Below are positions 1 to 9,100 of a stretch of DNA of 12,557 nucleotides, piece after piece. The DNA comes from Haplosporangium gracile. Taxonomy: Eukaryota; Mortierellomycota; Mortierellomycetes; Mortierellales; Mortierellaceae. The first letter of the stretch is position 1. Each line of letters starts with the position of its first letter. A model generated the notes under the pieces. The model saw only the letters and a list, made by a program, of their open reading frames with translations, was not told the DNA's origin and ran no database searches. Position numbers and translations under genes: made by a program. The stretch lies in contig JAAAUF010001091.1 of NCBI GenBank assembly GCA_015499985.1, positions 1 through 12,557 of the forward strand, written 5' to 3'.

Positions 1-107
1 CCTTTTTTCATTTGCAGTTTGAAGTTCAACCCTTGACCCTTTTTCTGTATTAGTTTATTAACTTTTCCCCCTCCACTTCTTCTCATTACTGTCACTTCTA
101 CAATTAG
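1..107 (+). other. 3' part of an intron in the MFS transporter gene
   Basis: The sequence is T- and C-rich, has no reading continuity with the exon that follows, and ends ...CTACAATTAG at 98-107, a normal fungal acceptor. A branch-like TTAAC lies near 57-61. An alternative acceptor (TTTGCAG near 12-18) would place in-frame stop codons before 108, so the later site is preferred. The donor lies outside the window. Confidence 0.7.
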
Positions 108-637
108 GCTACATGGTCCCAGTCTTCCTGATCCCAACATACTCTAATGTCGAACTAGGCCAAACACCCGCCACATCCGCAAACCTCATTAGCATCTTCT
201 CCGGCATCAACGCTGCCTCCCGCATCGTCCTCGGCGTCGCAGCCGACAAGCTCGGCCGGACTAACACCCTCTTCACCTGCTGCTTCCTCGCCGGCGTCTC
301 CTGCCTCGCCATCTGGTCCGTCGCCTCCAACATCCAGATCCTGACCGGCTTCATGGTCGTCTATGGACTCTTTGGTGGTGGATTCATCAGTATTTTCCCT
401 GTCGTTGTTGCCCAGGTTGTTGGTGTTGAACGCCTCTCGGCTGCGTTGGGACTCTTGTACTTCGGAAACGTGGTCGGTAACCTGTTGGGTGCCCCCATTG
501 CGACCGCGATTATGCATGCCCAGGGCGGAAAGTATATTGGCGCAATTATCTTTGCGGGTTTGTCGCCTGTTGTGGCAGCTTTCTTTGTGTTGGTCATTCG
601 CTTCCGCATCAACAAGAGGATCTTGGCCATCGCTTAA
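108..637 (+). CDS. MFS monocarboxylate-type (SLC16-like) transporter, last exon (5' part outside window)
   Basis: This is the C-terminal half of a plasma-membrane major facilitator permease of the monocarboxylate-porter type, which moves small organic acids or related solutes; the substrate cannot be told from this part. The exon begins after an acceptor (ATTAG at 103-107) in phase 1, so the ATG at 113 is an internal codon (Gly-Tyr-Met-Val-Pro) and not a start. About 175 codons remain before TAA at 635-637. Hydrophobic stretches fit TM7 (end) to TM12: residues about 1-12, 22-42, 51-73, 78-103, 108-131 and 140-163 of the exon. The cytoplasmic loop between TM8 and TM9 reads GVAADKLGR, the second-half MFS loop motif (D-x-x-G-R). 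A basic tail (RFRINKR) ends the protein. Codon use changes sharply near position 357 (see findings). The MFS family is sure; the SLC16-like subfamily is probable. Confidence 0.85.
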
Positions 638-992
638 GCGTTAACACTCGTAATTCCTAGACACTTTACACCTACACTTACATTTACACACCTTCACCGC
701 ACACATTGCATTTCTATTTAAAAAAAAAAAACAATTCAAAAAATAGCACTACCTGCTGCAGCTTAACAATGACGATGTTCCTCCAAAACATGCTTGGATT
801 GACCGAAACCGAAACTACATAAAAAACGACAACTACTTCCGATTCATACTGAACGACCAAATGAAGATCACTAAATCGGGGAAGACGTGCACATAAACAG
901 CAGACAATGAATGGTGGCATTTGTAAATACAAGTTGTATTGATTCTAATAATACATGGAAGAAACGACAAAGCGAGGGAAAGAAGAATCTTT
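638..992. other. Convergent 3' intergenic region (MFS transporter and HAD/SAK gene)
   Basis: The 355 bp between two stop codons facing each other hold no credible gene. A run of 12 A at 720-731 follows a C/A/T-rich stretch (about 640-718) that would be the 3' UTR of the plus-strand transporter. Toward 930-960 the sequence is A/T-rich and could hold the 3' end of the minus-strand transcript. No exact AATAAA stands out on either strand. Confidence 0.6.
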
Positions 993-3793
993 TCATTCTT
1001 GGATAGCGATGGTCGGCATGGCCATTGTGCAAACAGGAGCAGAGCTATGGTGGGAGTGGGACAATAGCTTCTTGGTCTCGTGTCGATCGCAGACATCGTG
1101 TACAATCGTCATGATCCGCTCTTCGTTCGCCAACCGGTTCTCGACAGATAATTTGTCCATCTCCTCCTTAACCGCCTGCACCATCTCGCCTAACTCCTTG
1201 CCCGTGATCGTCTTGTCGCCCGTCAAACTCTTGATAAGGTTGCCTAGACTGACCTCGGCCTTAGTCACCACCCCCGTCTTACGGGCCTTCATTCCCAACA
1301 GCATCTTTTCAGCTACCGTTCCGACAAAGACCAGTCGATAAGGGTAAGGTTGTCCGTCTGCATCGGTGAGGGGCTCCCATTTGGTAATCTTGTCAGAATC
1401 CATAACTCGCGTTCCGTTGAGTCGATCATAGGCCATTGTGATGTGCGGCATCGAGTCGTCCTTCTTCAGCACAACATGTCCCAAACGATCCAGGTCGACC
1501 AGGTCCAAGGGAATGTCTTCACCGTCAAGGATAGACGATTGTGTTGCTTCCTGTTCCTGAATAGATGGTGTCCTGGTGGTTGGAGTTGACACGGGCGAGG
1601 ACGAGAGCGAGATCACGGTTGACGGTCTAGAGATGTACGCTGCTCGAAGCGCATCTAGACTGGAATAAAGATGTCCGTCCGGTGCTACGATCCTGACCTC
1701 ACAAGTATCGTCATCTTGTCCCCCTTGTTCACCATCACCTTCCACACCACTGCTAGACGATGCGCCCATTTTCATTTCCTTGACCTTGAGAGCCCATATC
1801 CGATTCTCGAGCTCACCAACACTTTCTACTTCGACCAAAACAGTTGCTCCGAGGCCACCGATTGACTCCAAGAACTCTGGTGTGCCTGTTCCGAGACACA
1901 ATGTAACGTGCAGGTCATCAGGTATGACCCACTTGCCCAAATCTTGATCCCTCAGCACCAATGGTCGATCAATCCATGGGTTAGCGTCATGCACGTCGTT
2001 ATGATGATGCTCGTGGTAATGCTGCTGTTGATACTGTCGGTCCTGTGGATGTGAGCCACCTAATTTATCCCGCATGATCCTCTGCACGGCCTCGGAAAAC
2101 ATGACCCCCGTGTATCGCACCATCCGGGTCACCTCAATTCGGTGTCGCTTCTGGGGGACGTACGTCTCATAGGGGTCCCAAATCTTGCGGTCCCTCAATT
2201 CTGGTCGAGTCCTTGGCACTGCGCCCACACCTGGCACCAGAAACGGTCCTCCTTGCTCCTCGATGTCGACTTGACGATTGTTGGCCTCGACCATCGCCAG
2301 CACCAGATCAATTTCTCGTTGTGGGTCCAAATAGACCATCGGCTCCTGAACAACGGTAATCTCAAAACGATCCAGCATCTTCTTGTCGAGCCATTCCTGT
2401 CCTGCCTGGCGGAACTTTGCAATCTGACAGGGGCGATCGTCCCAGAGGTGCATGGTCCGGATGGCGGGGTATTCGTAGAGGACATTGTATAAGAAATCAT
2501 GTTTGGTGTTGAAGGTGTGGACCTTGAGGTATTTTTCGATAGGCTTGCTGCTGGCTGATACCTTGTTGACTTTTCTGGAGACAGATGATCCTGAGGGGTC
2601 AAGAAGGGCGACTGTTGTGGGTTTGGTGACAATGAGGTCAAAGTCGAGCCCTTTGCTTTGAATCATGCTGACCAGCTTTTGTCCAAAAGTGGGTCCATTC
2701 CTTCCAGTGAGCAAAATGGTCAGGCATCCTGGGTCCTCCGAAGACTCCCTAACTTTCTCAACCTAATGGGTATTGACAAAAAATTAGTGACGAGACAGGG
2801 GCGGGCGATGGATAGGAAGAAAAGAATAGCAACAAAAGTTAGTATCATGATTGGTTTGTTTTTGTTGTTTGCCATTGTCGTTCAGTCTCAGGTGAACTCT
2901 GTCTTTATTAATATTTGTCTCCCTTCTCTCCCCGTCGTCTGCTGCTTTTTTTTTCTTTTATCGATCCGTCGGAAAGATGCTGCACAGACAGCATGTCTAA
3001 CCGGCATTCCACTTCTTTTCCTGATACTATCCCGATCGTATCCAGTAAGATCCGGTTTGTAGCTGTTTTATATTTTTGTTTTGCTCTTGCATAGTCGCCA
3101 ATATACAAAAAAACTAACAACCCGTCTTCAAAACAGTCTTCGCATAGAAAAGAGGTTGTCTCTTGCAGGCTAAAGGCGTAATTGACACCAAGAAAAGAAA
3201 GCATAAAAAGAAAAAAAACTTACTATGGCTTCGTTCCACCAGCCGTCCCAGAGCGAGGCCTCGATCTCTGGACCCATTTCGAGAGTTCCGGAATTGTGCC
3301 ACCAACCGGTTCCACAATACGCCCAAGAGGTTAAAATCCCAATGAAGGATGGATCCCAAAGTGCAGGATTGGGCAGGGGCGATTGGAATAAAGTCTGATC
3401 AAAGTCAAAGACCTTGACGGTGTGGAAGCGCGACACATAGTCGCTGTTGAAAAGTCGTTCCGATGCAAAGACGACTGCCGGGTGAGTCAGGAGCGAGAAC
3501 TCCTCCTTTGCTACTGCCTCGTCTTCTTTGTTAGTATTACTGTTGTCTGTGTGGTGGTTATGCGAGTTGTTACTACTGTTGCTGGTGTTGTTGTCAAAAG
3601 TAGAGATGGTGGTGGGGGAGGGCGAGTTTGGTGGCGAGGGGGAAGGGAATGTTGAACGGACGATTCTGTCTGTGTCGGTGTTGCTGGTGCTGCTGATGTC
3701 GCTAGCGATGCTGCATGTTTCATCATTGTCGCCGGTATTGAGGCCCATCAGACCCAGCCTGACGGAGAGGTGTTGATTGGAGTATGAGACCAT
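993..3793 (-). CDS. Swiss-Army-Knife RNA-repair-like protein: HAD phosphatase domain plus paired H-x-T (2H-phosphoesterase-like) motifs
   Basis: Two exons: 3793-3224 and 2762-993, 779 aa. The start is the ATG at 3793 (context GGCG-ATG-G); codons upstream in frame lack an ATG. The donor GTAAGT and the acceptor CCATTAG join in phase 0, giving WWNEAI|VEKVRESS, which restores the HAD fold. HAD motif I is DFDQT (D130, D132), motif II is LLTGR (T209), the motif III Lys is probably K277, and motif IV is LWDDR (D298, D299). This pattern matches Pfam HAD_SAK_1 of fungal Swiss Army Knife RNA-repair proteins. The C-terminal half adds HVT at H475 and HIT at H630, the paired H-x-T signature of 2H (LigT/cyclic phosphodiesterase) enzymes, with Ser/Asp/Thr-rich inserts between. 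Residues about 30-105 are Ser/Thr/Asn/His low complexity. I infer nucleic-acid end processing, with phosphatase and phosphodiesterase sites in one chain. No targeting signal is evident. Family call sure; 2H call likely. Confidence 0.88.
2763..3223 (-). other. Intron 1 of the HAD/SAK gene (461 bp)
   Basis: On the minus strand it begins GTAAGT followed by a T-rich run and ends CCATTAG, with a branch-like CACTAAT about 25-30 bases upstream. It is phase 0 and the longest intron in the window. Its frames hold no sequence resembling the HAD family, and the flanking exons already join into a continuous domain. Read-through would add Ser-Phe-Phe-rich residues and then reach a stop at about 3170, truncating the protein before HAD motif II. 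Confidence 0.8.
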
Positions 3794-3935
3794 CGCCAAG
3801 AGGGGGAAGGGTATCGGTGTGTGTTTGGGGAGGCGGAGTGAAGTCAAAGAAAGGTGAGCGGAGGGTGAAGAAGAAGGAGAAGAAGGAGAAGAGAAGGAGG
3901 CTTTGAAAGAGGTGGAAAAAGTAAAGTGGCGGTAA

Positions 3936-3944
3936 TATTTTTAT
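3936..3944 (-). promoter_or_regulatory. TATA-like element of the HAD/SAK gene
   Basis: On the minus strand the sequence reads ACATAAAAATATTACC, an A/T box about 145 bp upstream of the ATG at 3793. It is one of few A/T boxes at a plausible distance. There is no transcription start evidence. Confidence 0.3.
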
Positions 3945-4448
3945 GTCCGGCGCAAAAAGATGACATAAAATTCTTTTTCAGGCCGGAGTCACAAGGCCGA
4001 AAGAGATGGAGAGTGGGCACAAAGGACCGAAACAGGCTTTTGACGGAAATAAAGTGCATTTCGAGTCATTCTCTTTTCCAACCCTCCAATGGTATACCGC
4101 TTTACATGGCCTATATTACTTGTCCCCTTTTACCGAGAATAATGCTACTCTCCCTCCTTGACCCGTCCTCGCCGTGTTTGGTTCCTCATTTATTTCCTTT
4201 CCTTCTGTAGCTGCCTTGTTTTTCTTTTCCTTCCTGGACTTCTTTTTTTTTGGTTTGTCTGCCTGTTCCTCCTTTGTCCCTAATTAGCGTCTGTTAGGCT
4301 GCGAACAATTTAATTCAGAACGCCCTAACTCAAAAATCCAGGACCCTGACTGAACTCTTTTCCTCTTTGTCGTTTACCACTGAATGGACTCCCACAAAAC
4401 ACATACACGAAGCAAGCAATGTAATGTCATGCATGACGATGTTCCACA

Positions 4449-4459
4449 TTTATTTTATT
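4449..4459 (-). terminator. Polyadenylation signal of the DTWD1-like gene (overlapping AATAAA)
   Basis: On the minus strand the bases read AATAAAATAAA, two overlapping canonical AATAAA hexamers about 103-113 bp past the stop codon at 4562. Strand, distance and doubling fit a cleavage and polyadenylation signal. Confidence 0.55.
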
Positions 4460-4561
4460 AACCTCTTTTGCATATTACTTGGAAAGGAGTATGGATGTCT
4501 GCAGGCGATGTAGAGGAGGATGTGGCGTCGTCGTTGGAGTCGTCGTCGGCGACGTTCACCG

Positions 4562-5980
4562 TTACCGCTTATCTTCAGGATCATATTGAATATACCCCTT
4601 AGTATGTTTGAGCGTAAACTCCCGTCCATCAGTCCGCTCCCGGTACGTCTTTTGGATCAGTTCATAAAAGTACTTGTAGAACCACAACATGTCGTCGAAC
4701 TGGTTGGTGTATGGTCCCAGTTGATGAGAGTCGATCCATTCCTTGTGCGGCGTGATCACTTTTGATGTTGTACTTGATGGTGATGATTCCACCAGCTGTT
4801 GTTGTTGTTGTTGTTGTTGTTGTTGTGAAGTCAAACAGGGCGGTGTGTCTGTTGTTGTTGCTGTTGTTGCTGCTGTTGTCGTTGTTGATGTTGTTGATGT
4901 CAATTCTGTTAGGGATGCTGTTTCTGATTGGGCTGTCGCGCTGATGTGGTTGCTAGTGGCATCGTTGAATGGCTCGTCCTGTGATTTAGCGAGCGTTGCT
5001 GCTGCTGCTGTTGTTGAGGATAATGAAGGTGAAGGTGGTACGGCACTGAGATATGTCTCATGATACTCTCTCAAAAAGAAATAAATCGCCTCAATAGTCG
5101 CCAAGTGGTCGCTCGCCTTCTTTTGATGTCTCCAGAACAATGTCTCATGCGGCGCAATGGTCACTACATTGGTCAACAAGTAGAAGAGGTTAGTTAGAGT
5201 CATGGGAAATGAAGAAAAAGAAGAAAATGGTCGTTGGTAGTACAGTGAGCCGGTGTAGAAAAAAAAAAAAAAAGAATCGACGCGTAAGAAATTGAGTTAT
5301 TACCTCGCTTCATACGGAGGAGTGGACTATCGCTCTTGGACATTTTATTGGCCTGCTCCCATGTCCCGTCAATGACCACCAGCTTGTCAAACGATGCCGG
5401 ATCAATCTCCGAAAGTTGTTTTGCTCCCTATGACAACAAAAGGAAACAAGTTGCATCGATCATGTACATGCAAATAATTAGCATTTTCACCAATTTACCC
5501 CTTTCAGATCGTGCATCGCAGTTAAACGTATATCTTATCCAGCTTTCCTAGTTTTTCACTTACTGGACTAGGGAAGAGCAACAAGAGTCGATCGACATTC
5601 TCGTATTTGGGCATGTCCTTCCAGGCATAAACCTCGACATCATCAGGAGCCAAGATTTTGGCATGAAGTGCCGTGGATTTGCCGTCCCGCTCCTGCTCAT
5701 GCTTGATCACATCCAGCTTAATGGGTAACTTCAAATGTGGGATTGCACCCTTGGGGCAGTTGACGAGCTTGAGGCAGCGGTTGCAGAAATAGCGAACGTT
5801 CCTGTTGCAGTCTGGACAGCGGGCCTTCTCGATCGTGTCGAGGACATCTGTGGATGAGATGTTGAACTGTGAAAACGCCGAGGTGTACTTCTTGTTGCTA
5901 TTGCTGCTGCTGTTGTTGTTGGAGGCTGTGCTGTCGCCGTTGCTTCCGCTGTTGTTGGTGTTGTGTTGCTCCTCCGCCAT
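4562..5980 (-). CDS. DTWD1: DTWD1-like tRNA-uridine aminocarboxypropyltransferase (DTW domain)
   Basis: Three exons: 5980-5564, 5427-5304 and 5163-4562, 380 aa. DTW-domain enzymes transfer the 3-amino-3-carboxypropyl group of SAM to uridine in tRNA (acp3U; position 20 for DTWD1). A zinc ribbon opens the domain (C55-x2-C58, C66-x2-C69). Then follow LFPSP at the first junction (phase 0), the signature DGTW (D159-W162) within IDGTWEQANKM, and, after the phase 1 second junction, TLFWRHQ and TIEAIYFFLREYH, all as in human DTWD1 as I recall it. Residues about 219-317 are a Ser/Thr/Ala/Gln insert with a ten-Gln run (294-303). The core then resumes at YTNQFDDMLWFYKYFYELI. The start at 5980 has a strong GCC-ATG-G context. 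An upstream in-frame ATG at 6079 would add 33 basic/aromatic residues and could give a second, perhaps mitochondrial, form. The gene lies 181 bp after the LRR gene on the same strand. Confidence 0.92.
4796..4825 (-). repeat. CAA/CAG trinucleotide repeat coding for ten Gln in the DTWD1-like gene
   Basis: Nine CAA codons and one CAG in succession on the minus strand. Interrupted repeats of related triplets continue to about 4910 and code for Thr/Ser/Ala. The frame is kept throughout, so length change would not break the protein. Such tracts vary in length between strains. Confidence 0.85.
5164..5303 (-). other. Intron 2 of the DTWD1-like gene (140 bp)
   Basis: Begins GTAATA and ends CCAATGTAG on the minus strand; phase 1, joining MKR to V-TIAPHETLFWRHQ. 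A branch-like CTAAC lies about 30-35 bases before the acceptor. It includes a run of A on the plus strand (about 5259-5273), i.e. a poly-T stretch in the transcript sense. Confidence 0.82.
5428..5563 (-). other. Intron 1 of the DTWD1-like gene (136 bp)
   Basis: Begins GTAAGT and ends TTGTCATAG on the minus strand; phase 0. It joins LLLLFPSP to GAKQLSEIDP, and the FPSP segment with the following DGTW block is the usual order in DTW domains. Confidence 0.85.
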
Positions 5981-6161
5981 GGCGTTCTTCTTGATGAGTC
6001 CGAGAGTAATGTTCGAGAAAAAAAAGTGGTAGTGGCGCGCCTCTTGAGCCTTTCTTTTTCGGTTGTTTTGAGGTTTCATTTCACCAGTCACATCCCGTTC
6101 AAAATTGGTGGCGCAACTTCCTTTTCATTTCTTACTTGCGCTTTTAGTTTTTTTTGTTGGT
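5981..6161. promoter_or_regulatory. Compact LRR to DTWD1-like intergenic region with CCAAT box
   Basis: Only 181 bp separate the LRR stop from the DTWD1-like start, and this must hold both a 3' end and a promoter. A CCAAT box (minus; ATTGG at 6104-6108 on plus) stands about 124 bp before the ATG, a normal place for a HAP/NF-Y site. An A-rich run (minus) just after the LRR stop may mark its 3' end. An in-frame upstream ATG for the DTWD1-like gene lies at 6079. Confidence 0.4.
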
Positions 6162-9100
6162 TCAAAATCGTTCTAGCTCTACAGCAAAGGCCGTAACGTT
6201 CATAACTTCTCCAGCTGCACGGCTCGAGTTACCTCCCCGTGTAGCCCCACCACCATCACCACCACCATTATTGCCACCATCGCCACCATTACCACCCCCA
6301 CCATTGGCTGCTACAATCCCAAAGGCATTATTGGCGGTATGGTTGCCCAGTCCTGCTGCTGCCAGAACACCGAGTCCTCCAAGCCCACCACCGGTCCCAT
6401 TGCCTCCAAGACCATTGGCCTGTCCAACCTGGCTCAATGACCGGAATGTCTCCAACAGTCGACGGCGATGGCTTGTGCTCCGCTGCTGGCGGTAGACGAT
6501 GCGTCTAAGCTGACCCTGCGCATCTACCTGAATCTCGATCGGTGTTGTAGGACGAGAGAGTGAGCGGCGGAGGCGAGCAGTTGTTTGACGGAGCATAGAA
6601 GATGCACCTGATCCTGTCGCTGCTGTCTGTTGTTGATTGTCATTTTCGAGGCTCATCTGGTGAAGTGCCTGGATCGAGACACTGCCAGAGGTACCGAGGA
6701 TGGATCCGGGCAAAGGAGGTAACATGCCGCCAATAGATTGGTCCTGCGTGCTCTGTGCTTCTTTTATAACTGCGCCCTGACCTTCGCCTTGTTGCTGTAC
6801 CTGTGTCATTGCCTGCTGCTGTGCCTGATGCTGTTCCAGCAAGTGCGTGATCGAAATTCCTGCAGCCTCAGCAGCCTCCTGAACAGCCTCAATCAAGTAC
6901 TCGTCCAACTCGCCCGGCACAATCGGCCTCGACCCAATCATTTCGCCATTGGGTCCTATGTGGAAATCCGTCGACTCAAATAGATCTGTCAACTCGCCTC
7001 CAAAACTGTCCCGGTGTTGACGACGGACACATTGTAGTGAACACATCCGATGGCGAACCGGTATAATCATGCGAGAGTTGCCAAGTTTGGCGGGCTCCAA
7101 GAAGTCGACCCATCCAGAGGTGCACATGCGTCTATGGCAGTAGTCGCATGATGTTGTTGGCAGCGAGAGGAGATCGATCAATGGTAACGGAAGGAGCGAC
7201 ACTTCTGGGTCAAGGAGCCGTTCAATCTTGCTAAGCGCCCTTGTCCGACCACCGTTGGGTGCCACAGTAAATGTTACAGGCGAGCCAGCAACGAAATTTG
7301 ACTGAGAAAGACCCTGGATGCGAGTTTTTTCGTTGTGGCCACGAGACTTGCTGAAAATAGAAGGAGGCTTGAGACCGCGAGGCGAGGACTTGCGCCTCCT
7401 TGGACGCCTGTTGCTGCTGGCATTGTTGTTTCCGACTGAGAGCGACCCTGGAGTCAGTGACGAGCTGGTAAGAGAGGATATCAAGGATGTTGAAGAAGGC
7501 GAGGTCGAGGAGGAAGAAGAGGATGAAGAGTCGCTGGAATGATGAGTTGAGACAGTTGCGACACGCGAGAGTTTTGGTGACTGGAGTGGATGGACAGTGG
7601 CGCGTGCACGACTGAAAAAGTTGTAGCGACTCTTTTGTGGGGTTGCAGGATAGTGCGACCCTGCTGGAGGAGGAAGAGTCGAAGCCTTGGTCAGGCCCAG
7701 GCCCGCCATCGTTGGAATTAAATTGGAGATCCCAATGCCGGCGTGGCCTGCCATAGTGCCATTGGAGGTGACGAAAGGCAAAATCAAAGATGAGGACCCT
7801 GGAGATGAAGTTGCACTGTATGAGGAAGCAGTCGATGAGTCGGCATCCTGTGGGTTATATCTGTCCAAGACGGCCCTGGCAGCGAGCTCAAGCAAAGTCG
7901 GGGGTTGGCGAGAGTAGTTGGAGACACCGTAACGATAACTCAAAGGATTCTCCTCAAGCAGTAAACTGTGAATCCCTTGCATATCCTTGAACGCACTCGG
8001 AAGGTATTCAATCTCGTTTCTCCTGCAATCCAGTTTGTAGAGTATGTTTAACCGCGCCAATGCCTCCGGGAGTGTCTGTAGCTTGTTTTGTACAATGCCC
8101 ATCTTGACTAGTTTCTGCATGTGTTCCATTGTCGAGGGAAGAGTGACTAGCTTGTTGTCGTTCAAATTAAGCCATTCCAGGAGCTGTAGCTGTCCGATTG
8201 ACGGCGGTATCTCTTCAATCTTGTTGATGGCGACATTGAGGCGCCGGAGAGACTTGAGACCGCCTAGCTGAGCGGGCAGTCCTTTAAGGTCGTTGGTGTG
8301 TAGGTCTAGATTTAGAAGGTTGATCCAGGATTCACACAGCACCGAGGGTAACGCCTGGATAGAGTTGACACTGAGTAAAAGATGTTGCAGTTTCCGACAT
8401 TCCTTCATATCGACGGGTAGGTGCTGAATCCGGTTGTATGATAGGTTGAGCGAGACTAGCTGGGTGCAGCAGCCTATCTTGGGAGATATGGTGGTGATGC
8501 GGTTTTTTTGGAGTAGCAGGATGGTGAGCGACTTCATTGCAAAGACGCAGTCTGGGATGGTGACGAACCGATTCCGCTGCAGATCCAAGGACGTGAGCTT
8601 TTGAAGTTGTGCAAACGAGTCTGGTAGCGTCGTCAACCTAGCAGGGAGGGATTGAAAAAGGTCCATGATGCAACAGAGGAGAAGGTCAGACAGCAGGTCA
8701 ACTTCTTTTCTTTGTTGCTCAAATTTCTAACCCTGACAACAACTACAAGAAGAGAAAGATGGCGATGACAAATGCTCATCCAACTACTGCTGTCGACATC
8801 CCTTTCTCTCATCTTTCTGCAGTTGTAGAAATATGGTCTTTCCTCGAATCTTCAGTAAAATCATTCTTCTTTCTTACGTGTTACTGGCAAGGGACAGCCA
8901 AGTGAGTTGCGAGAATGCCGCAATAGGCTCTGGCGGTTCCTGCAGCCGGTTGTTTGCGAGCGACAGTTTCTGGAGAAGCCGCAAGTTTGCGATCTAATGT
9001 AACGAGCGAAAACATAAAGGTAGGGTCAAGGTGGAATATGTGTCATTGTGTCAGTTCAGTTAGTTGTCGGGAAATAATTTTCTTCTCTTCAGGCTGGACA

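Larger units (their letters stand above)
3794..4561. other. Intergenic region: HAD/SAK promoter and DTWD1-like 3' flank
   Basis: No gene is supported in these 768 bp; the open frames present are low-complexity and lack coding character. Positions 3868-3900 are GA-rich, i.e. a CT-rich tract on the sense (minus) strand just upstream of the HAD/SAK start, as is common in fungal 5' UTRs. A TATA-like ATAAAAATA (minus) sits near 3936-3944, about 145 bp before the ATG. CCGG-type elements lie at 3945-4005. A pyrimidine-rich stretch on the plus strand covers about 4130-4280. Confidence 0.6.

Noticed and set aside
155..517. Long antisense open frame (about 120 codons, minus) within the MFS exon
   Set aside because: It is the mirror of the C-ending codon run in the transporter; the predicted product is low-complexity Asp/Glu/Gly and the plus-strand frame has clear membrane segments and an MFS motif.
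3511..3776. Open frames opposite and overlapping the first exon of the HAD/SAK gene
   Set aside because: They are shadows of Ser/Thr/Asn-rich triplet sequence; only the minus frame runs into the HAD motif and a good splice donor.
4289..4329. Imperfect inverted repeat GTTAGG ... CCCTAAC resembling telomere-type units
   Set aside because: Only one unit on each side, with a mismatched stem; it is too short to call an interstitial telomeric repeat or a structured RNA.
769..4445. Shared 13-mer ATGACGATGTTCC at 769-781 and 4433-4445, both in 3' flanks
   Set aside because: In a window of this size about one shared 13-mer is expected by chance, and neither copy extends further.
4520..5063. Plus-strand open frames rich in Arg, Cys, Val or Leu runs
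   Set aside because: They are translations of the GTT/TGT triplet repeat on the strand opposite the DTWD1-like gene and have no domain or start context.
6154..6495. Pro-rich plus-strand open frame opposite the LRR gene tail
   Set aside because: It mirrors the Gly-coding triplets of the LRR protein; the minus frame is continuous with 13-14 LRRs.
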